Shown here piece after piece: positions 8,901 to 16,541 of a stretch of 47,877 bases of DNA. The DNA is from Sulfurimonas sp. (GTDB taxonomy: Bacteria; Campylobacterota; Campylobacteria; Campylobacterales; Sulfurimonadaceae), in contig PPDH01000040.1 in assembly GCA_002899765.1 (NCBI GenBank), forward strand, positions 37,478 through 85,354, in the 5' to 3' direction. Under the pieces are notes generated by a model. That model ran no database searches. It had not been told where the DNA came from and was given only the letters and a program-made list of their open reading frames with translations. Each line of letters begins with the position of its first letter. Position 1 is the stretch's first letter. A program made the position numbers and the translations under genes.

Positions 8901-9390
8901 ACCTATTAATGCAGGTAAAGAGGGTGGACAAATTAAGATTGAAGATTATAGCGGTCATGGCGGGATAAATAGCTTTGGTGTTCCTACTGCTGAACTTCAG
9001 ATGGACGGAAAAGAGGGTAAACTCAAATATGTTGAGGGTATCAAACCGTTTAAATCAGAAAGATTTGCAGACTATAATAAAGACAGCGGAAATATATGGT
9101 GGGATGGATTGAGCGGTTCATGGCAAAATGCCGTTGCCGCTCCGCATCCTGATCCGATTTCAGGTATGCACTGCTGGCATCAAAAAGTTATTTTAGAACC
9201 TGCGCAAGCCGGTGATAAAATAGGCGATATACATGTTAACTATGATAATAACTTTAAAGTTTATGAGGGATGGAGAGATAAGCTTACTCGCGGATTAGAT
9301 GAGAACTCTACACTTCGCCGTCCAAGACATATTAAACGTCCTTGGGTGCCTTTATCAGCTAAAGCATACGCGGTTAAAATTTCAAAATAA
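5977..9390 (+). CDS. Tat-exported molybdopterin oxidoreductase catalytic subunit (PsrA/SoeA/TtrA-like)
   Basis: This is the catalytic subunit of a DMSO-reductase-superfamily enzyme. A textbook Tat signal (SRRTFLKG, residues 5-12) sends it to the periplasmic side. The [4Fe-4S] motif uses C99, C102, C106 and C136. A cysteine at 232 in HTNICSSGG is the probable molybdenum ligand, as in polysulfide, thiosulfate and tetrathionate reductases rather than serine-type DMSO reductases. A molybdopterin dinucleotide-binding domain begins near residue 830. At 1137 residues it is much longer than classical PsrA/PhsA (about 750-800) and closer to the long TtrA/SoeA-type subunits. An extra stretch between about 650 and 830 is unassigned. 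Sulfur-compound reduction or oxidation is likely for this lineage, but the substrate is inference. Confidence 0.9.
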   Translation: MYLESRRTFLKGAAFTVAGATIAKGVFTTDAIADSVSQSKFTNTPDSLSFYPPMDQWSDFKELDGDDWKRGGIDRHGVRSESNPEGIEVNDYAIVPTACSNCEASCGLTAWIDKKTFTVKKYMGNPLHPASRGRNCAKGYATQSQMYDPDRIAFPLKRAPGSARGEGKWIRTTWDEAMTTIGNKMHDAIKGDDELSKKSCMFHVGRPNENGFTGKVWHTLGQDSFNSHTNICSSGGRTPTIQWANDDRTSPDWANAKLVFLNSSHAADAGHYFQQSASFIADARAKGAKLVVMDPRMSNSAGMADLWIAAWPGTEPVIYLYLAQRMLTEGKVNKSFVKKWFNWEVMMDNKNYLNFMVEKGYISKAPSGNDFDAFVDMLKELYAPYTLDYAVKETHVPAYKLEKLYDMFIWAGTAISSYFWRATAAGNRGGWMSGRSGYLSLALRGAIGPEGGTFFHHWHVISVAGKGGSATVGQGKRSADVPKIDVYNELTWPPEWPLSTYELSFLLPHLLADKKWQKKWIDRGFSVQQKLAVWIPRMYNPVWINPDGFRWIDTIKDESKMELTFNLSPVWSETNWYVDYILPVGLAGERHDQHSEATMPARWTSFRQPVMRVALEKAGWKPKNPNRATLEAHIKAGLGEVWEENEFWFDMCVNYIDPKGDIFLDAEKTKTVKSMWVSKKNPGKPVTISEWYDAAFGDNLPNLKATATSDERYKNSEYPVYEYMRDYGAWMEENHIYSAQEREIKDDGENYISHGHKYDKKHVHINKRTGVMTAEHNGKKVPMGIEIDGVKMEGFATLDKKLDFFCDWMVDWKWPEYAIPFYPRNEQEKKEMVHIVSHVNHSFMTENNSYALNTVFRLPYNIHTRSANSKHLMEISQNHDPIWISTPDAARQGFKRGDAIRVRIVDSLTGLESGYFVAMAVPTEGVLPGTLACSHHGGRWKLVNSVSIPNGVTDGKVDSQPVARNMNDPKFMAHSPINAGKEGGQIKIEDYSGHGGINSFGVPTAELQMDGKEGKLKYVEGIKPFKSERFADYNKDSGNIWWDGLSGSWQNAVAAPHPDPISGMHCWHQKVILEPAQAGDKIGDIHVNYDNNFKVYEGWRDKLTRGLDENSTLRRPRHIKRPWVPLSAKAYAVKISK

Positions 9391-9394
9391 GCCA

Positions 9395-9421
9395 CCAACC
9401 TCGTAAGAGGTTGGCTTTTTT
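9395..9421 (+). terminator. Intrinsic terminator of the molybdoenzyme operon
   Basis: A perfect 8-bp stem (CCAACCTC at 9395-9402 and GAGGTTGG at 9407-9414) with a GTAA loop is followed by C and a run of T from 9416. It lies 5 nt after the catalytic subunit stop and before a convergent gene. This is the clearest rho-independent terminator in the window. Confidence 0.92.
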
Positions 9422-9440
9422 ATATAATATAGTCAAACTT

Positions 9441-9938
9441 TTATAAGCCTGCCCACCACATCCTAAGCCATAATCCAAAAGTACTTGTGTATCCCACTTC
9501 ACTAAATATTACATTTCCCTTTTTATCGTAAATAATAGTTGTGGGAAAAATTGCGACATTAAATTTTTGAGTAATTGAGCCGTCATAATCATTCACAACT
9601 TTAAAATTAAAATTTCTATTTTTTAAATACTCTTCTAACTCTTCATCGCTTCCTGATTTAAGTGCTACGGTTATAACGTTATATTTTTGTGATATTGTTT
9701 GAATGTTTGAAGCTTCTGCTTTACATGTAGGACACCAAGTTGCCCAAAAATGGATTAGGAGGGGTTCATTTTTGGGCAAAGTATAGAAGCTGCTATTTAA
9801 AAGCTCAAATGTTGAGATATTTAATTTATCTTTATTTAACTCCTGACTTCTATATAGGCTTAAAATATTTGCAAATATTGTCATAACAACAATAAAAAGA
9901 ACTATCTCTTTAAAATAGTAAATAATCTTATTTTTCAT
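9441..9938 (-). CDS. Membrane-anchored thioredoxin-like disulfide oxidoreductase (ScsD/TlpA-like)
   Basis: The 165-residue protein has an N-terminal membrane anchor (about residues 10-30) and a periplasmic thioredoxin domain. The active site is ATWCPTCKAEA (C69, C72), with a cis-proline in IFPTT (P132). The C-terminus (LWLRMWWAGL) resembles ScsD, the copper-stress-linked thiol oxidoreductase, more than cytochrome-maturation CcmG. It probably reduces or exchanges disulfides in periplasmic proteins. The gene is divergent from a NosL-like lipoprotein gene 86 nt away, and that copper-linked neighbour supports a shared metal or thiol role. The partner is unknown. Confidence 0.85.
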   Translation of the reverse strand: MKNKIIYYFKEIVLFIVVMTIFANILSLYRSQELNKDKLNISTFELLNSSFYTLPKNEPLLIHFWATWCPTCKAEASNIQTISQKYNVITVALKSGSDEELEEYLKNRNFNFKVVNDYDGSITQKFNVAIFPTTIIYDKKGNVIFSEVGYTSTFGLWLRMWWAGL

Positions 9939-10024
9939 AAACCATCATGATATTGTCAAAATTTTGTCATTTTAACACTTTTGTAATTATCTATTGCTAT
10001 TATTATACAAAGAAAAGGATGATT

Positions 10025-10525
10025 ATGTATAAGATAGTAACTTCATCAGTCTTAGCACTGATGCTAATTGGCTGTAGCTCTGAAAAAGGTGTTACATATA
10101 AATCTACCATGTTTCAGAGTGTAAATGAGAAAGAAGCTGTTTTGCTTCAAGACGGGAAGAACAAAAACTACTGTTATAAATGTGGCATGGATTTGGTTAA
10201 ATATTACAAGACAAGCCATAGTGCAACTGATAACTCAAAAACATATCAATACTGCTCAATTCACTGTTTAGAAGGGCATTTAAATGATGGAGTAGTGCTC
10301 AAGAATCCTAAAGTGGTAGATGTAGAGAGTTTAAAGTTTATAGACAGCACAAAAGCTTATTATGTAGTAGGAAGCAAGAAAAGCGCAACTATGAGCAGAA
10401 TCAGTAAATATGCTTTTTATAATGAAGATATGGCAAAAAAATTTCAAGCGCAACATGGCGGAGAGATTATGGACTTTTATAAAGCTCTGGATATTGCTAA
10501 AAAAGATTTTAAAAACTATAAGTAG
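10025..10525 (+). CDS. NosL-like lipoprotein (first of two)
   Basis: NosL proteins are outer-surface or periplasmic lipoproteins that bind Cu(I) and help assemble nitrous oxide reductase. I place the start at ATG 10025, which follows an AAAAGG site and gives a clean lipoprotein signal with lipobox LIGC (C17). An upstream ATG at 9947 would destroy this signal. Candidate metal ligands are C50 and C53 of YCYKCGM, plus C77, H80 and C81 of YCSIHC. No nos operon is nearby, so copper delivery to another enzyme, or a redox role, is possible. It is clearly paralogous to the protein at 30394-31092. Confidence 0.83.
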   Translation: MYKIVTSSVLALMLIGCSSEKGVTYKSTMFQSVNEKEAVLLQDGKNKNYCYKCGMDLVKYYKTSHSATDNSKTYQYCSIHCLEGHLNDGVVLKNPKVVDVESLKFIDSTKAYYVVGSKKSATMSRISKYAFYNEDMAKKFQAQHGGEIMDFYKALDIAKKDFKNYK

Positions 10526-10562
10526 AAGAGTTTAATAGCAAGAGTGTCTTCTCTTGCTAATT

Positions 10563-12212
10563 TTAAATCATAATTCCTTTTATTGTAAAGAACAGCATCC
10601 CTGCAAGCACTGCGGCAGCCGGCACTGTAATAAGCCATGCAGCAACGATTTTTTTAATTGCATCTCTTCTGACGTACTGAATTTTTTTAGCCTTTTTGAT
10701 ACTTTTTTTAGTTGATTTTATTATCTTTTTTTCATTTGCAATAAGTTTATAAAGTTCGGCAATTCTTGTGTAATCACTTTGTGATTTCTCTTCTTTGTCT
10801 TCTAATGATTTTAACTCATTTTCATACGCACTTTTAGTCAATTTTTCATCTTCAATAATAAGTATATCATCCTCGATTGTATGATTGTTTTCATCTTTAA
10901 CATAGAGCCATTCTCTTAAAAATCCAACTCCGAATACCCCGCCTATAGCGATATGAGTAGAGCTTACCGGCAAACCTAGCTGAGAAGCTATGATAACTGT
11001 AATAGAAGCTGCCATAGCAATAGAAAAGGCTCTTATCTGATCGAGATCTGTTATTTCGCTTCCAACTGTTTTAATTAAACCTGGACCATATAGCGCAAGA
11101 CCTAAAGATATACCTATGGCACCGACAGCCATAACCCAAAGCGGGATAGAAGCGGCTGATGATACTCCACCGTTTACAATGGCATCATTAATTGCAGCCA
11201 ATGGTCCGATTGCATTTGCAACATCATTTGCACCATGGGCAAAGCTAAGCAGAGCAGCTGCAAAAATAAGAGGAATAGTGAAGAGTGTATTTACAGATTC
11301 TCTTGTGTTTTGAAGTGTTGTTGTGTTTGAGTTGACTCTTTTTTTTACAAACATGTAAACAACAATTGCTATGATTAAACCTATCGTAAAAGCTGCTGCA
11401 AAAGATGGTTTTTTTGTTATCTCCAACGAGATTAAAGGGAGTGTGTTAAGAAGTTCCAATATTTTTGACCAAACGTGTTTAACACCTTTTAGTATAAGAT
11501 ATGTGGCAAACGCCCAAGACATAATGGCGACAAAAAATGGAACATAAACTTTTGCCGCTTCGATTTTGTCCTCTTTGAAGACAATTGATTTTTTGATTGC
11601 AAAGAGAAAGGCTGCTGCGATAACCCCGCCTAAAACAGGAGAAACTATCCATGATGCAACTATACTGCCCATGGTTCCCCAATTTACTATGTTAAAACCT
11701 GCAGCTGCAATTCCTGCACCCATTACACCGCCTACTATTGAGTGTGTAGTAGATACCGGAGCTCTCATCATCGTTGCAAAATTTAACCATAGTGCCGCTG
11801 AAAGAAGAGCAGCCATCATAGCCCAGATAAAGGGATCTGGATTTCCGCCAAAAGCGGAGATGTCAATAATCCCGTTTTTAATAGTTTTAACAACATCCCC
11901 GCCTGCTATTAAAGCACCGGCAGCTTCGAAAATAGCAGCAATTATAATAGCTGTTGTAAGAGTCATGGCTTTTGCCCCAACAGCAGGGCTGACGTTGTTT
12001 GCAACGTCATTTGCTCCTATATTCATGGCCATATAAGCGCCGATTAGTGCTGCTACTGCAAGAAATAGATTATTAGAAACACCGCCGTTATTTAAAAAAC
12101 TAAACGTTAAAACGCCTATCATAAAAAAGAGAGCAAAACCCAGCCTAGTAAAATCTGTAGCACTTTTTTTTAGCGCCTGCTTTTGAATTTTATTAACAGT
12201 ACGAATTTCCAT
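10563..12212 (-). CDS. PiT-family inorganic phosphate transporter
   Basis: This is a sodium- or proton-coupled low-affinity phosphate permease. The two inverted PHO4 repeats are marked by GANDVANN and GANDVANA, each with a matching P-V-S-(T/S)-T-H motif (PVSTTHS and PVSSTHI). The 549-residue protein has about eleven or twelve membrane spans. A long charged, lysine/glutamate-rich cytoplasmic insertion lies between about residues 440 and 515, before the last span. This makes it longer than E. coli PitA (499). A good AAAGGT site precedes the ATG. It is a single-gene unit with no PhoU-like partner nearby. Confidence 0.94.
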   Translation of the reverse strand: MEIRTVNKIQKQALKKSATDFTRLGFALFFMIGVLTFSFLNNGGVSNNLFLAVAALIGAYMAMNIGANDVANNVSPAVGAKAMTLTTAIIIAAIFEAAGALIAGGDVVKTIKNGIIDISAFGGNPDPFIWAMMAALLSAALWLNFATMMRAPVSTTHSIVGGVMGAGIAAAGFNIVNWGTMGSIVASWIVSPVLGGVIAAAFLFAIKKSIVFKEDKIEAAKVYVPFFVAIMSWAFATYLILKGVKHVWSKILELLNTLPLISLEITKKPSFAAAFTIGLIIAIVVYMFVKKRVNSNTTTLQNTRESVNTLFTIPLIFAAALLSFAHGANDVANAIGPLAAINDAIVNGGVSSAASIPLWVMAVGAIGISLGLALYGPGLIKTVGSEITDLDQIRAFSIAMAASITVIIASQLGLPVSSTHIAIGGVFGVGFLREWLYVKDENNHTIEDDILIIEDEKLTKSAYENELKSLEDKEEKSQSDYTRIAELYKLIANEKKIIKSTKKSIKKAKKIQYVRRDAIKKIVAAWLITVPAAAVLAGMLFFTIKGIMI

Positions 12213-12295
12213 TAAATACCTTTTTATTGTTGGTGCGATTATATTGTAAAATTAATTATAAATTAATTACAAACTATTATTTAATATAATAAGTA

Positions 12296-12838
12296 CTACT
12301 CTTTTATATATGCTTTTATAATTTTTTGCTCTTCAATCGGTCTGTCTCCGCCTGATCTTCCAAGCGTAGCAACATTTTGCAGCTTATTTATTATCTTTAT
12401 TGATTGTGCAGTTACCTGACCAAATATAGTATGCCTGCCGTTTAACCAAGGAGTCGGAGCCGTTGTTATGAAAAATTGACTACCGTTAGTGTGCGATCCC
12501 TTATTTGCCATAGCAAGTATGCCGGCTTTGTCAAATATTTTGTTTGTAAATTCATCCTTGAAATCTTTCCTCCAGATGCTCTCTCCGCCTCTTCCCGTTC
12601 CGGTAGGATCTCCGCCTTGAATCATAAAGTCTTTGATTATACGATGAAAAATAACACCATTATAGTAACCGTTTTTTATATGTGTTGTAAAATTTTCTAC
12701 TGCTAAAGGGGCAACTTCAGGAAATAATTTAAGTTCAATTATCCCCTGTGTCGTCTCTAAAACCACATAAGGCTTATTGCTTTGCGCATTAATATTTATA
12801 GAAAAAAATATTAGCAATATAAGTAGAATCTTTTTCAT
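12296..12838 (-). CDS. Exported cyclophilin-type peptidyl-prolyl isomerase
   Basis: The 180-residue protein has a signal peptide (about 1-18, ending INAQ) and one cyclophilin domain. The domain shows FHRIIKDFMIQGGDPTGTG with the catalytic arginine, then SQFFITTAPTPWLNGRHTIFGQV. It catalyses cis-trans isomerisation of X-Pro bonds in the periplasm. A strong AAGGAAAT site lies before the ATG. The window also encodes a second, unrelated PPIase of the parvulin type (19945-20775). Confidence 0.94.
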   Translation of the reverse strand: MKKILLILLIFFSININAQSNKPYVVLETTQGIIELKLFPEVAPLAVENFTTHIKNGYYNGVIFHRIIKDFMIQGGDPTGTGRGGESIWRKDFKDEFTNKIFDKAGILAMANKGSHTNGSQFFITTAPTPWLNGRHTIFGQVTAQSIKIINKLQNVATLGRSGGDRPIEEQKIIKAYIKE

Positions 12839-12973
12839 TTTATTTCCTTGTTATAATAATTATATTGTACCTATTTTTATTGAATTTTAGAATATAGTAT
12901 TAAGGGTTTTGTTTTGAAAAAAAAATAGTATTGTTTAAATAAAAGGAGAAAGAAGAGTTTAATTTATTGAAGA

Positions 12974-13002
12974 ATTTTGCCGCAAATAACTTGCGACAAA
13001 AT
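12974..13002 (-). terminator. Hairpin after the HU gene
   Basis: A 12-bp stem with one G-U pair (12974-12985 with 12991-13002) lies 8 nt past the HU stop. Only a weak T-rich stretch follows on the minus strand, so it may be a poor terminator or an mRNA-stabilising 3' hairpin. Confidence 0.5.
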
Positions 13003-13009
13003 GAAAGTT

Positions 13010-13294
13010 TTATTTACCTTCAGCAATACGGTCTTTAAGACCTTTTCCTGCTTTAAACTTAGGAACCATCTTATCTTTTGTAGTATAAGTTTTGTCGGTA
13101 CCAGGAACTTTACCACTTTTCCCTTTTTGCAGTGAAGCGCTAAAGCTTCCAAAACCAACAAGAGAAACGTCTTCTTTTTTTACTAATGCAGATGCTACCG
13201 CATCTGTGAATGCTTTGATAGCTGCTTCAGCTTCAACTTTAGTTTTGTAATTACCACTTGCTTGTACTAGTTCAACGAATTGAGCTTTATTCAT
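13010..13294 (-). CDS. hup: HU-family DNA-binding protein
   Basis: The 94-residue basic protein is a complete HU/IHF-family histone-like protein that bends and compacts DNA as a dimer. Typical features are MNKAQFVELV at the start, the KEDVSLVGFGSFS segment, and the TYTTKDKMVPKFKAGKGLKDRI arm end. A strong AAGGGTAG site precedes the ATG. The gene stands alone with a hairpin downstream. HU rather than IHF is favoured because only one such gene is present and its residues resemble HU, but this is not decisive. Confidence 0.95.
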   Translation of the reverse strand: MNKAQFVELVQASGNYKTKVEAEAAIKAFTDAVASALVKKEDVSLVGFGSFSASLQKGKSGKVPGTDKTYTTKDKMVPKFKAGKGLKDRIAEGK

Positions 13295-13390
13295 AAATCT
13301 ACCCTTGAATTTATAAAGATTTTCCGAAACTACAAAACTCCAAAATATAATTTAACCAGTTAAGTAATTCAGCTACAGACACTTTATAGT

Positions 13391-13624
13391 TTATTTGCTT
13401 AAATATTTCTTCTTTTTATCTAAAAAAGAGAAAAAATTCATATTTTTCTTCTTTTTTAGTCCGAATTTTGCACGTTTGAGTAGTTTAGATACAACACTGC
13501 TGATGTCATTTGCTATAATAAAAGACGATAATTCTTTTAACTTTTCATACTTATTTTTGCCTGTGTGTATAGATAAAAATACATCCTCTAAAGCATCTTT
13601 CTCTTGTCTTGTCAGCGTACTCAT
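13391..13624 (-). CDS. Small basic protein, function unknown
   Basis: This 77-residue protein has an amphipathic first half and a very lysine-rich C-terminal tail (KKKK blocks from about residue 57). I do not recognise a family. It lies 4 nt after an HTH regulator gene on the same strand, and its ribosome site (TAAGGA) overlaps that gene's end, so the two are surely co-expressed. The basic tail could bind nucleic acid or the membrane. A regulator-partner pair is possible but not shown. Confidence 0.62.
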   Translation of the reverse strand: MSTLTRQEKDALEDVFLSIHTGKNKYEKLKELSSFIIANDISSVVSKLLKRAKFGLKKKKNMNFFSFLDKKKKYLSK

Positions 13625-13628
13625 AAGC

Positions 13629-13868
13629 TCAATCCTTAAGTTTATTTATTTTTCTTACTGTTCTAATAATCTCATCATCTTCTAGTCTGCCCAGCATTTG
13701 CATAACTGTAATCGCAGCTTGCGGCTTTGCACGTCCAAGCTTCCAGTCTTGATATGTGCGCATAGATATCCCTAATGAATTGGCCATATCTTTAAGAGAT
13801 ATCTTCTTTCCATTGTTCTGAGACTCTAAAGAGTTATGAAGAATATTAAACAGGTCATTTATTTGCAT
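13629..13868 (-). CDS. Small XRE-like helix-turn-helix protein
   Basis: The 79-residue protein contains a Cro/CI-type helix-turn-helix from about residue 21 to 50 (ISLKDMANSLGISMRTYQDW), followed by a short helical tail. It should be a DNA-binding regulator. It is the first gene of a two-gene unit with the small basic protein at 13391. A very AT-rich 219-nt region lies upstream and may contain its operator; I could not define one. The toxin-antitoxin idea has no further support: the partner shows no recognisable toxin motif. Confidence 0.75.
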   Translation of the reverse strand: MQINDLFNILHNSLESQNNGKKISLKDMANSLGISMRTYQDWKLGRAKPQAAITVMQMLGRLEDDEIIRTVRKINKLKD

Positions 13869-14032
13869 AATGGATTGTACGGAATAAATACTTAAATATA
13901 CATTTATATATTATTAATATACATATTTAGTTGTATTTTGCAAGTATAAAGCTATATAGTATATCTTAAAATATATATAAAGTTATATTTATACTATATT
14001 ACACACGGTATTACGTATATTATTTTAATGAA

Positions 14033-14065
14033 AATTTTCTTAATTTGGTAAAAATTAAGAAAATT
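14033..14065 (-). terminator. Hairpin terminator after the fapA-like operon
   Basis: A perfect 14-bp inverted repeat (14033-14046 and 14052-14065) with a 5-nt loop lies 23 nt past the stop of the gene at 14088. It is AT-rich and followed by TTTT on the minus strand. The remaining gap up to 13868 is AT-rich with no other feature I can support. Confidence 0.6.
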
Positions 14066-14087
14066 AAGAAAAAAAAGAGAAAAAAAA

Positions 14088-15761
14088 TTATGATTCTAGG
14101 GTAATCTTTTTGTTTGTAGGATGAAGAGTGATATAGTTGTCTGACTCAACTATGTAAAATGGTTCATAAGCTCTCTCTTGTGTTTTATAGATAAGTTCCT
14201 CACCATTAATAAATGTGAAAGAGATAGTATTTAGACCTTTAAATGGTTCTTTTACGCTTATTTTTGCATGTTTCACACAGTTGATAATTTTCTCTTGTTG
14301 AGTTTTCAGCCCATTAATTTGTTGTTTTAATATCATAACTTCTGAAGGGCTATGCTTTAGAGCTCCTTCTAGCTTGTATTTCAAATCTTCTATTTCTTGC
14401 GAAATAAAATTATATTTACTATTTAAAGTGGGAATATCTTTGTAGCTTATTTTAAACAGATTATCCTCCCCGCTTACACGTTTTATAGTAATAGAATTAG
14501 ACGCATAAACTTTAAGATTGCTTTTTACATGTTCTATAGTTACATTCTCTGCATAGATCGTTCCGCCAAGAGAGTTCTCTATCTCTACATTTGTAGCATG
14601 AACCTCACCGCCTTCTAAAAGTTTGATTTTTGCGCTATGACATCTTAGTTTACCTTTGTGCCTGTTTATTGTCGCAAATTTTGCTTCTTGCTTGGAGTCC
14701 TTGTGTGTCGCACCGTCTATTGTTAGATTGACTGCTCTAAGAGTCGATTTTGCACCGACATGCCCATTTATGTGAATTGTTTCTGATGTAAGCTCTACGC
14801 CTTCTCCGAGACTGTCTAGGGATGTGTCATTTTGGGAGATGATGACTTCTATATTATTGGTCTCTTCTTTTGCAACAGAATCTTGAACACGAGAGAGGGA
14901 TTGCATTTTTATCTTATTATCAATATAAAAGTTATCTTCATTAAAATGGACATATCCTTTGACTTTGCTTTTATATATTTTTTTATCGTCATCTTCAATA
15001 ATCTCAATGCTATTTTCATCTACATGGCATTTTAAATCTTCATTGTTCTTTGTATAGGTATTTGTTATGATTTCGCCAAATGCGTCGAGTCCGTTTTTTC
15101 CAAAAATCGGTTTTATAAAATCAACTAAAACTTCTCCCGCATCAACTTCTATGACTTGATGTTTTGTCTCTTTTTGTAAAAAACGCATAATGAGCTTGCT
15201 GTTTCTTCTTATCTCAGGTTCTATACCGTTAAAGAGCGGAATCTTTACTTTTTTGACAAATTTGCCATTGTAGAGATATTTTACAAAAGCTTTTAGCTTC
15301 TCTTTCATTTGTATATCAAAAATATTTATAAGAATCCCGTTTAACGCTTTTATGTTGTTAAGTTCTTTAAGCAGAAGCAGGTAGATCTCTTTTGGCTGAT
15401 ATTTTTTATAAGGAATCTGTGACTCAGGATGTAGAATAATTGCAGGAGAGACATTGTTATCCGAGAGATTAATACTGTAGTTTAGTTTTACTATTCTTTT
15501 TGGAGTCTCTTTTACCGTAATAGTGTATATCTGCTTGATTCTTACATGTTCGTTGATAAGTTTGTCATGATCTTTGTAGTAGTCATGTATATCTTCTTTG
15601 TAGAGTACAAAACTATCCTCTGCAACTGTTTTTATATAAGTTTCTACAGCATTTATGCTAAAAGAAAACTCTAACTCTGAACGTTCATTTTCTGCCGCAA
15701 ATTTATTTATGGTGGCGCTGATATTTTTTGTTTTAAACTTTTTAGTAAGCAAGCAAATCAC
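14088..15761 (-). CDS. FapA/DUF342-family protein
   Basis: The 557-residue protein fits the FapA (DUF342, flagellar assembly protein A) family. Its middle part is a repetitive polymer-forming beta-solenoid (about 320-430: ETIHINGHVGAKS, NLTIDGATH and similar turns). A coiled coil follows (about 450-500) and then a C-terminal beta region. Related proteins in Vibrio affect flagellar and chemotaxis localisation and bacteria-specific polarity, but the function in Campylobacterota is not established to my knowledge. It starts at GTG 15761 (a TTG at 15752 is an alternative), overlapping the upstream coiled-coil gene by 20 nt. A functional pair is therefore likely. Confidence 0.75.
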   Translation of the reverse strand: MICLLTKKFKTKNISATINKFAAENERSELEFSFSINAVETYIKTVAEDSFVLYKEDIHDYYKDHDKLINEHVRIKQIYTITVKETPKRIVKLNYSINLSDNNVSPAIILHPESQIPYKKYQPKEIYLLLLKELNNIKALNGILINIFDIQMKEKLKAFVKYLYNGKFVKKVKIPLFNGIEPEIRRNSKLIMRFLQKETKHQVIEVDAGEVLVDFIKPIFGKNGLDAFGEIITNTYTKNNEDLKCHVDENSIEIIEDDDKKIYKSKVKGYVHFNEDNFYIDNKIKMQSLSRVQDSVAKEETNNIEVIISQNDTSLDSLGEGVELTSETIHINGHVGAKSTLRAVNLTIDGATHKDSKQEAKFATINRHKGKLRCHSAKIKLLEGGEVHATNVEIENSLGGTIYAENVTIEHVKSNLKVYASNSITIKRVSGEDNLFKISYKDIPTLNSKYNFISQEIEDLKYKLEGALKHSPSEVMILKQQINGLKTQQEKIINCVKHAKISVKEPFKGLNTISFTFINGEELIYKTQERAYEPFYIVESDNYITLHPTNKKITLES

Positions 15762-16428
15762 TATAGTCGTATTTTGAAAAATCTAGATAAAGTTTTCCGT
15801 CTTTATGAATTACTCTTGCATCATTGTCATAAGCATCTAAAAATCGTTTTTTTATTGTTTTTCTTTGCGATGATTTAAGATCCAAAAGTTTTAAATACTC
15901 TTTTAATTCTACTACTTCAAGATTATGAGGAGCCGTAATCTTGTCTTGATGTTCAAAGCTCTCTATCTCATGTATGGTATGAACGGTAGTAGCTTCGTGC
16001 TCAAATCTCATCTTTTTGTTTACAAGTTCTAAAATGTTTTTTAGCTGTGCATCTTTTGAACTGTAAATTTGCTCGATTTTATCTCTTTCTGCACGAAGCA
16101 TCTGCTCTTTGTCATCTATAAGTTTATCTATTTTAGCCTCAAGTTGCACTATTTTGTTTTTTAGGAAATTATTTTCTTTTTGGTAGAGTGCCAAAACTGT
16201 CGCCACAGTTGTTTTTGGCTTTGCTATTTGGTTTGGCTCTTTTGGAATGCTTTTTTTCTCTTCATAAATTTCTTCTGTTTTATCTCTCTCAAGCGGGCTT
16301 TTTGTTACCATGATATAAGTTTTGCCTTCTTCAATAATATAGTTTAGTTTTTTTGCCCTAATCTTAGAGTTTAGCATCTCTTTAGACATCTTAAAATGTT
16401 TGCAATACTCATCTATAGTTAGTCTCAT
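15742..16428 (-). CDS. Coiled-coil protein with N-terminal HTH-like region
   Basis: This 228-residue protein starts with MRLTIDEYCKHFKMSKEML, which looks like a short helix-turn-helix or Merlike fold. It continues with a proline/lysine linker, a long coiled coil (about residues 82-145) and an acidic C-terminal region. It may belong to one of the Campylobacterota-specific DUF families (DUF3972 is a candidate), but I am not certain. It overlaps the FapA-like gene by 20 nt, so the two products are made together and may interact. The function is unknown. Confidence 0.65.
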   Translation of the reverse strand: MRLTIDEYCKHFKMSKEMLNSKIRAKKLNYIIEEGKTYIMVTKSPLERDKTEEIYEEKKSIPKEPNQIAKPKTTVATVLALYQKENNFLKNKIVQLEAKIDKLIDDKEQMLRAERDKIEQIYSSKDAQLKNILELVNKKMRFEHEATTVHTIHEIESFEHQDKITAPHNLEVVELKEYLKLLDLKSSQRKTIKKRFLDAYDNDARVIHKDGKLYLDFSKYDYSDLLAY

Positions 16429-16541
16429 TTGAATTATCCGATTTTTTTTGTATATTTTAGCATAATAAAGTTTTTATGAAAGTTATTTTAAATGAAGCCT
16501 ATAATATAATTCAGGACAAATTTTATAAAAAGAGTTTAATA

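Noticed and set aside
9947-10024. Start of the NosL-like gene at 9947
   Set aside because: It would add 26 residues before a perfect lipoprotein signal; AAAAGG precedes the later ATG.
11566-12036. A 156-residue frame antisense to the phosphate transporter
   Set aside because: It mirrors the transporter's codons in a repetitive hydrophobic region; no ribosome site or family match.
13391-13868. Toxin-antitoxin pair
   Set aside because: An HTH gene sits beside a small basic protein, but no toxin motif, and the order and sizes do not match a known type.
13869-14087. A phage-like operator or riboswitch in the AT-rich gap
   Set aside because: Only one clear hairpin (14033-14065), which fits a terminator for the fapA-like operon; no aptamer-like structure.
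16476-16541. Upstream start for the aldolase
   Set aside because: The extra residues do not match FbaA, whose start aligns with 16542.
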